Source: Beijerinckiaceae bacterium (lineage in GTDB: Bacteria; Pseudomonadota; Alphaproteobacteria; Rhizobiales; Beijerinckiaceae). Taken from it: a DNA stretch of 9,684 bases. The DNA lies in the NCBI GenBank assembly GCA_947458675.1, contig CANHAW010000048.1, positions 1 to 9,684 on the forward strand, in the 5' to 3' direction. The position numbers and the translations under genes were made by a program. The number at the start of each line of letters is the position of its first letter. Position 1 is the first letter of the stretch. The notes under the pieces are model-generated. The model was given only the letters and a program-made list of their open reading frames with translations. It was not told the origin of the DNA and searched no databases. Below are positions 6,479 to 9,684 of this stretch, piece by piece.

Positions 6479-7426
6479 TCAGGCGCGCTTGCGACGCGGT
6501 GCAGCAGCGGGTTTCATGCGCGCCAACCCATCCGCCTTGACGATCTTTTCGGTCAAAGCGCGCAAGGCTTGAGCCGTGGGGCTTAAAGGCCGGTCGCGCG
6601 CGCTCAAAATGCCAATCGTGCGGCTCACGCCGGGATTATGCAGGGGCAGAGCGACAAGCCCGCCCATATCAATGCCATCGACCGCCAGACGGGGCACGAC
6701 GGTGAGACCAATGCCTGCCGAAACCATGCCGACAGCCGTGGCTATATGGAGCACTTCCCAGCGCCAATCGAGCTGATCGCGGCGCGGCCCGAGCGCATCG
6801 TCGATCAGCAGGCGATTTCCCGCCTGCCGGCTGGTGCGCACCAAAGGAATGCCGGCGAGATCGTCCCAATCCACCTCTTCGCCTTTGGCGATTTTGTGAT
6901 CCTTCGGGCAAAGCAGCACGAAGGGCTCTTTCATCAACGGCTTCACTTCAAGCTCGGGATGCGTTTCGGAGGCGAGCGTCAATCCGAATTCAGCTGTGCC
7001 ATTGCGCACAAGTTCGCTGATCTCGGTCGCCGAATTATCATAGATGCGCACCGAGACGCTTGGATGATTCAAATGAAATTCGCGCAGCAGCGAGGGCAGA
7101 TAATGCACGGCCAAAGTCGGCAGGCAGCAGATTGCAATGCGCTCCTGCTTCTCACGCCCCTTCTGGCGCAATTCCTCAAATGAAAATGCAAGTTCCTTCA
7201 CCATGGCCTGCGCGCGCGGCAGAAGTTGCGCGCCAGCCTCCGTCAACGTCACCTGCCTTGTCGTGCGCAAAAGCAATTTCAGCCCGAGATCCTGTTCGAG
7301 CTTTTTCATCCGGTGCGAAAGCGCCGTCTGGGATAAATTGAGCTGCGCAGCCGCACGCTGGAACGAGCCACGCTCGGCAATGGCGAGAAAGGCCTGAAGG
7401 CCGAGAAAATCGATCCGCGCATTCAT
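6479..7426 (-). CDS. LysR-type transcriptional regulator
   Basis: A 315-residue regulator of standard LysR length. The start at 7426 (MNARIDFLGLQAF) is chosen because the winged helix-turn-helix begins immediately; the longer frame from 7471 adds 15 atypical residues with no ribosome-binding site. The DNA-binding domain (about 4-63) shows FLAIAERGSFQRAAAQLN, LSQTALSHRMKKLEQDLG and LLLRTTRQVTLTEAG, matching the family almost ideally. The effector-binding domain (about 88-295) includes ICCLPTLA, VRNGTAEFGLTL, ASETHPELEVKPL and GMVSAGIGLTVVPRLA. The C-terminus is a basic tail (RRKRA). LysR proteins are tetramers that bind near divergent promoters and respond to a pathway metabolite. Here it diverges from the D-2-hydroxyacid dehydrogenase gene and lies just upstream of the dehydrogenase-amidohydrolase pair, so both are candidate targets. 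The effector is probably a pathway organic acid, which is an inference. Confidence 0.93.
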   Translation of the reverse strand: MNARIDFLGLQAFLAIAERGSFQRAAAQLNLSQTALSHRMKKLEQDLGLKLLLRTTRQVTLTEAGAQLLPRAQAMVKELAFSFEELRQKGREKQERIAICCLPTLAVHYLPSLLREFHLNHPSVSVRIYDNSATEISELVRNGTAEFGLTLASETHPELEVKPLMKEPFVLLCPKDHKIAKGEEVDWDDLAGIPLVRTSRQAGNRLLIDDALGPRRDQLDWRWEVLHIATAVGMVSAGIGLTVVPRLAVDGIDMGGLVALPLHNPGVSRTIGILSARDRPLSPTAQALRALTEKIVKADGLARMKPAAAPRRKRA

Positions 7427-7519
7427 GGGAAACCGTCCAGAAAACCCCGGACGCTTAGCCCGGCCTCTCATGCAAGCATTTCATCAATCGCGCATCAAGT
7501 GAAAACCTGTTCATAAATT

Positions 7520-7540
7520 GGCGCCCCGGCGCCCCGGCGC
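7520..7540. repeat. Tandem 8-bp repeat GGCGCCCC (2.6 copies)
   Basis: GGCGCCCC occurs at 7520-7527 and 7528-7535 and is continued by GGCGC at 7536-7540. Each unit contains the palindrome GGCGCC. It lies between the AT-richer putative operator and the proposed promoter of the D-2-hydroxyacid dehydrogenase gene, so copy-number changes would alter the spacing between regulator site and promoter. Confidence 0.75.
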
Positions 7541-7551
7541 AGGGCTGAAAA

Positions 7552-7580
7552 TTGCCGCTGCGCCGGCAGGTGCCTAAAAT
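7552..7580 (+). promoter_or_regulatory. Sigma70-like promoter for the D-2-hydroxyacid dehydrogenase gene
   Basis: TTGCCG (7552-7557) and TAAAAT (7575-7580) are separated by exactly 17 nt and match TTGACA and TATAAT at 4/6 and 5/6 positions. Transcription would start near 7587, just before AGGAG at 7592-7596, giving a very short leader. The site would exclude the longest possible start of this gene at 7552. This is a sequence match only. Confidence 0.5.
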
Positions 7581-7602
7581 GCGCGCCATTCAGGAGATCA
7601 TG

Positions 7603-8565
7603 ATGCTGCGCCTTGCCATTCTCGACGATTACCAAAACCTCGCCCTCTCGCTGGCCGATTGGTCGCATGTGAAAGAGAAGATGGAAATCACCGTCTTCAC
7701 CAAGAATATTGCCAGTGTCGATGAGGCAGCCAAAACTCTCGCGCCCTTCGATGTGATCCTCATGATGCGCGAGCGCATGCCGATCCGCCGCGATCTCATC
7801 GAGCGTCTGCCGAATTTGAAAATGATCCTCACAACAGGCGCGCATAATCGCGGGCTTGATGTGGAAGCCTGTCATGATCGCGGCGTGCTCGTCACGCACA
7901 CCAGCAATATTTTGGCGCAGGCAACCACGCTCGAACTCACATGGGCGTTGATTCTGGCTGCCGCGCGCAATCTGCCGCATGAAGATCGCATCATCCGCCA
8001 AGGTGGCTGGCAGGACACGCTCGGCATGCGTCTTATCAATCGCACATTGGGCCTGTGCGGCTTTGGCAAGCTCGGCACAGCTGTTGCCAAAATCGGCCAG
8101 ACCTTTGGCATGAAGACGATTGCCTGGAGCCAGAATCTCACGCCCGAAAAGGCCGCAGCAGGTGGCGCAGAATGGGTGAGCAAGGAAGATCTCTTCCGTC
8201 GCTCCGATGTGCTCTCTGTGCATCTCGTTTTGTCCGAGCGCACGACCAATCTCGTCGGTGCGAAAGATTTCGCTCTGATGAAGCCAGATTCCATTTTCGT
8301 GAATACGTCACGCGGCCCCATTGTCGATGAAGCAGCGCTTGTCGACACGATGCAGCGCCGCGCCATTCGCCGCGCAGCACTTGATGTGTTCAATGTCGAG
8401 CCACTGCCCAAGGGCCATGTGCTGACGACGCTGGACAATGTCGTCTTGAGCCCGCATCTGGGCTATGCGTCAGAAGACAATATGCGCCAGTATTTCGTCG
8501 ATGCAGTGGAAAATCTGGAAGCCTGGCTCGCGGGCAATCCGATCCGCGTGATGGGCGCTCACTGA
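7603..8565 (+). CDS. D-2-hydroxyacid dehydrogenase family protein
   Basis: A 320-residue cytosolic NAD(P)-dependent dehydrogenase of the D-2-hydroxyacid family, interconverting a 2-hydroxy acid and a 2-keto acid. The start is one of two adjacent ATGs; 7603 lies 6 nt after AGGAG (7592-7596), better spaced than 7600. Residues (start 7603): TTGAHNRG (77-84) in the substrate domain, the nucleotide loop G153-F-G155-K-L-G158, and the catalytic trio R237 (NTSRG), E266 (DVFNVEP) and H285 (SPHLGY). After the second nucleotide-binding strand comes AWSQN (174-178), with no acidic residue where NAD-specific members have Asp; NADP use is possible but unproven. It is divergent from lysR, a classic regulator-target arrangement, and ends 12 nt before a strong hairpin. 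The product could feed the ThDP enzyme, which acts on 2-keto acids in its best-known relatives. The family includes glyoxylate, hydroxypyruvate and formate dehydrogenases; the true substrate is not readable. Confidence 0.9.
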   Translation: MLRLAILDDYQNLALSLADWSHVKEKMEITVFTKNIASVDEAAKTLAPFDVILMMRERMPIRRDLIERLPNLKMILTTGAHNRGLDVEACHDRGVLVTHTSNILAQATTLELTWALILAAARNLPHEDRIIRQGGWQDTLGMRLINRTLGLCGFGKLGTAVAKIGQTFGMKTIAWSQNLTPEKAAAGGAEWVSKEDLFRRSDVLSVHLVLSERTTNLVGAKDFALMKPDSIFVNTSRGPIVDEAALVDTMQRRAIRRAALDVFNVEPLPKGHVLTTLDNVVLSPHLGYASEDNMRQYFVDAVENLEAWLAGNPIRVMGAH

Positions 8566-8576
8566 GGCCTTGCGCC

Positions 8577-8606
8577 CTCCCCTCTCCCGCTGGCGGGAGA
8601 GGGGAG
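8577..8606. terminator. Perfect 14-bp hairpin between convergent genes
   Basis: CTCCCCTCTCCCGC (8577-8590) and GCGGGAGAGGGGAG (8593-8606) are exact reverse complements with a 2-nt centre, giving a very stable hairpin in either transcript. It lies in the 54-bp gap between the dehydrogenase (+) and the small DUF6295-like gene (-). There is no T tract on either side, so it may act as an RNA 3'-end stabiliser, a rho-dependent end or a dispersed palindrome rather than a textbook terminator. Similar CCCTCTCCCGC...GCGGGAGAGGG palindromes are, from memory, widespread between genes in proteobacteria. Confidence 0.65.
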
Positions 8607-8619
8607 CTCGTCAGTCACA

Positions 8620-8874
8620 TCATCCATGCGCATGCTCGCCGCTCTCAAGCGCGGCGAGGATTTTGGCCACCAGCGCGCGCGCTGATTCTGCCGACATTTC
8701 GACCGCGACCTTGCGCTGCTCGTCTCCGGTGAGGAAATCGATCGAGAGCGCATGATCGAGCGTCGCATGATAGGGATGGTCGAAATAGACATGCGCGCTC
8801 GTCACCGACGACCAGCCGTCTGCGCCTTTGGCCGAGCCGGTGATCGCCGTCTTCTCGGTGATATAGGAGCACAT
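8620..8874 (-). CDS. Small DUF6295-type protein of unknown function
   Basis: An 84-residue acidic protein without a signal peptide or membrane segment. The start MCSYITEKTAITGSAKGADG, the central VYFDHPYHATLDHALSIDF and the end AVEMSAESARALVAKILAAL fit, from memory, the DUF6295 family, whose function is unknown. The pattern of several His and Asp residues in the central FDHPYHATLDH segment could bind a metal or a ligand; this is speculation. The start ATG at 8874 lies 11 nt after the stop of the dienelactone-hydrolase-like gene, and GAGG of its ribosome-binding site overlaps that stop codon, so the two are probably translationally coupled. It ends in EHAHG. Conserved coupling would suggest that it assists or regulates the hydrolase, or shares its substrate. 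Confidence 0.8.
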   Translation of the reverse strand: MCSYITEKTAITGSAKGADGWSSVTSAHVYFDHPYHATLDHALSIDFLTGDEQRKVAVEMSAESARALVAKILAALESGEHAHG

Positions 8875-8885
8875 GGGCGCTGCCC

Positions 8886-9656
8886 TCAGCCCAGATGCTT
8901 GCGATAGAAGGCAATGACCTTCTGCCAGCCATCTGTTGCCTGTTCGGCGCGATAGCCGGGACGCTCGGCGGCAAAGAAACCATGGCCCGCGCCATCATAA
9001 CGATGGAAGTCGTAAGTCTTGCCGAGTTTCTTGAGCACGTCTTCGGTGCGATTGACCTGATCGGGCGATGGATTTTTATCGTCATTGCCGAAGAGACCGA
9101 GCAGCGGCGCTGTCATTTTTTCGGTGAGATCGACCGGCGCCACGGGGCGCTGCGGCGTGATCTGCGTCGGATCGTCAACAATCACATTGCCGCCCCAGCA
9201 ATCAACCGCAGCATCAATGCCCGCCAGCGTGCAGGCAGCGAGATAAGTGTGGCGGCCGCCCGAGCAGAAGCCGATCATGCCGACCTTGCCATTGGCTTCC
9301 GGCTGCGCGCGCAGGAAATCCATCGCGCCTTTCACATCGGCCATGACCTGTTCATCGGAAACGCCACCCGCAGAGCGCGCCTTGGCTGCCAGATCGTCCG
9401 GCGTGCCGGGGCCGTGACGGAAGTAAAGATGCGGCGCAATGGCTGCAAAGCCGTGATGGGCGAGCTTGCGCGTGGCCTCCATCGTCCAATCGTCCCAGCC
9501 GGGCATGTGATGGATGAGCACAACGCCCGGAAACGGGCCCTTGCCCGCAGGGCGCGCATAATAAGCCTCGCCTGTATCGCCCTGATGGCCATTGAAAGCA
9601 TCGTGCGGTCCATCAAAAAATAAAGCCTGCAATCGACTGACTAGACCAGCACCCAA
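8886..9656 (-). CDS. Dienelactone hydrolase family protein, 5' end uncertain
   Basis: An alpha/beta hydrolase of about 250 residues related to carboxymethylenebutenolidase, which opens dienelactones in chlorocatechol pathways. Numbered from TTG 9656: GVVLIHHMPGWDD (44-56), nucleophile Cys131 in GFCSGG, D192/D193 in FGNDD, and His225 in GAGHGFF make the Cys-Asp-His triad. E36 of Pseudomonas dienelactone hydrolase, which helps activate the cysteine, aligns with H50, as HHMPG replaces the usual HExxG. The reaction may thus differ; lactone or ester hydrolysis remains likely. The start is not settled. TTG 9656 and TTG 9632 are in frame but lack good ribosome-binding sites, and the frame is open to the window edge. 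A well-placed AAGGA and an ATG at 9669 exist one base out of frame and would join this gene if the T6 run at 9620-9615 were one base shorter. It is followed at 11 bp by the DUF6295-like gene. Confidence 0.82.
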   Translation of the reverse strand: MGAGLVSRLQALFFDGPHDAFNGHQGDTGEAYYARPAGKGPFPGVVLIHHMPGWDDWTMEATRKLAHHGFAAIAPHLYFRHGPGTPDDLAAKARSAGGVSDEQVMADVKGAMDFLRAQPEANGKVGMIGFCSGGRHTYLAACTLAGIDAAVDCWGGNVIVDDPTQITPQRPVAPVDLTEKMTAPLLGLFGNDDKNPSPDQVNRTEDVLKKLGKTYDFHRYDGAGHGFFAAERPGYRAEQATDGWQKVIAFYRKHLG

Positions 9657-9669
9657 CTGAGACCGCCAT
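9613..9669 (-). other. 18-codon upstream ORF, or the true 5' end of the dienelactone-hydrolase-like gene
   Basis: ATG at 9669 follows AAGGA (9682-9678) by 8 nt, the best initiation signal near this gene. It reads 18 codons and stops at TGA (9615-9613), inside the hydrolase coding region and immediately after the T6 run. Either this is a short upstream ORF whose translation affects the hydrolase, or a single-base error or mutation in the T6 run separates the real start from its gene. The sequence alone does not decide. Confidence 0.35.
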
Positions 9670-9684
9670 CTTTTTCGTCCTTGA

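Larger units (their letters stand above)
7427..7602. promoter_or_regulatory. Divergent lysR / D-2-hydroxyacid dehydrogenase control region
   Basis: This 176-bp region should contain the operator of the LysR regulator. Visible dyads are ATGC-AA-GCAT (7470-7479), TTTCA-N16-TGAAA (7479-7483 with 7500-7504) and TGCCG-N6-CGGCA (7553-7557 with 7564-7568). A - strand direct repeat TGATG occurs in the AT-richer part between 7480 and 7500. The LysR box T-N11-A is too loose to place uniquely, so the TTTCA/TGAAA dyad is only a candidate. Confidence 0.5.

Noticed and set aside
7495..8223. A 242-codon open frame on the - strand opposite the D-2-hydroxyacid dehydrogenase gene
   Set aside because: It has no recognisable motif, and its end lies in the lysR control region. 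The + strand has the complete R-E-H catalytic trio.
8895..9623. A 242-codon open frame on the + strand opposite the dienelactone-hydrolase-like gene
   Set aside because: It is an antisense shadow; the - strand shows the full hydrolase triad.

Overview
The window comes from an alphaproteobacterial chromosome, most likely Hyphomicrobiales (Rhizobiales). The reasons are the GC-rich coding bias, a Bug/TctC-type solute-binding protein, LysR-divergent catabolic genes, and an intergenic palindrome built on CGTCATTGCGAG...GCAATCC, a type I recall as common in Bradyrhizobium-like genomes. The genus cannot be fixed from the sequence. No rRNA, tRNA, CRISPR array, insertion sequence or phage gene was seen.

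Layout, left to right: (1) the 3' part of a copper-handling gene (DUF1775 tail fused to a PCu(A)C domain with a His-rich end), + strand; (2) a crotonase-family protein on the - strand, whose stop codon abuts that of gene 1; (3) a 199-bp divergent intergenic region; (4) a periplasmic Bug/TctC solute-binding protein, a strong terminator-like hairpin, then a thiamine-diphosphate (ThDP) enzyme, both +; (5) a 171-bp convergent gap holding a large imperfect palindrome; (6) three - strand genes: a LysR regulator, a DUF1932-type NAD(P)-dependent dehydrogenase and a LigI-like amidohydrolase, the last two separated by 10 bp; (7) a D-2-hydroxyacid dehydrogenase (+), divergent from lysR with a good sigma70-like promoter; (8) a perfect 14-bp hairpin between convergent genes; (9) a DUF6295-type small protein and a dienelactone-hydrolase-family protein (-), 11 bp apart, the latter reaching almost to the right edge.

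Apart from the copper gene, the content reads as an organic-acid or aromatic-acid catabolic island: one uptake receptor, two predicted lactone or ester hydrolases, two dehydrogenases of the hydroxyacid type, a ThDP enzyme of the 2-keto-acid decarboxylase/carboligase superfamily, a crotonase homologue and a LysR regulator. A plausible chain is uptake of a carboxylate, lactone opening, hydroxyacid oxidation to a 2-keto acid, and ThDP-dependent C-C cleavage. The substrate is unknown and the known LigI partners (LigJ, LigK) are not in the window. Start codons were revised from the longest open frames for the amidohydrolase, the DUF1932 dehydrogenase, LysR and the D-2-hydroxyacid dehydrogenase, using ribosome-binding sites, overlaps and domain starts.
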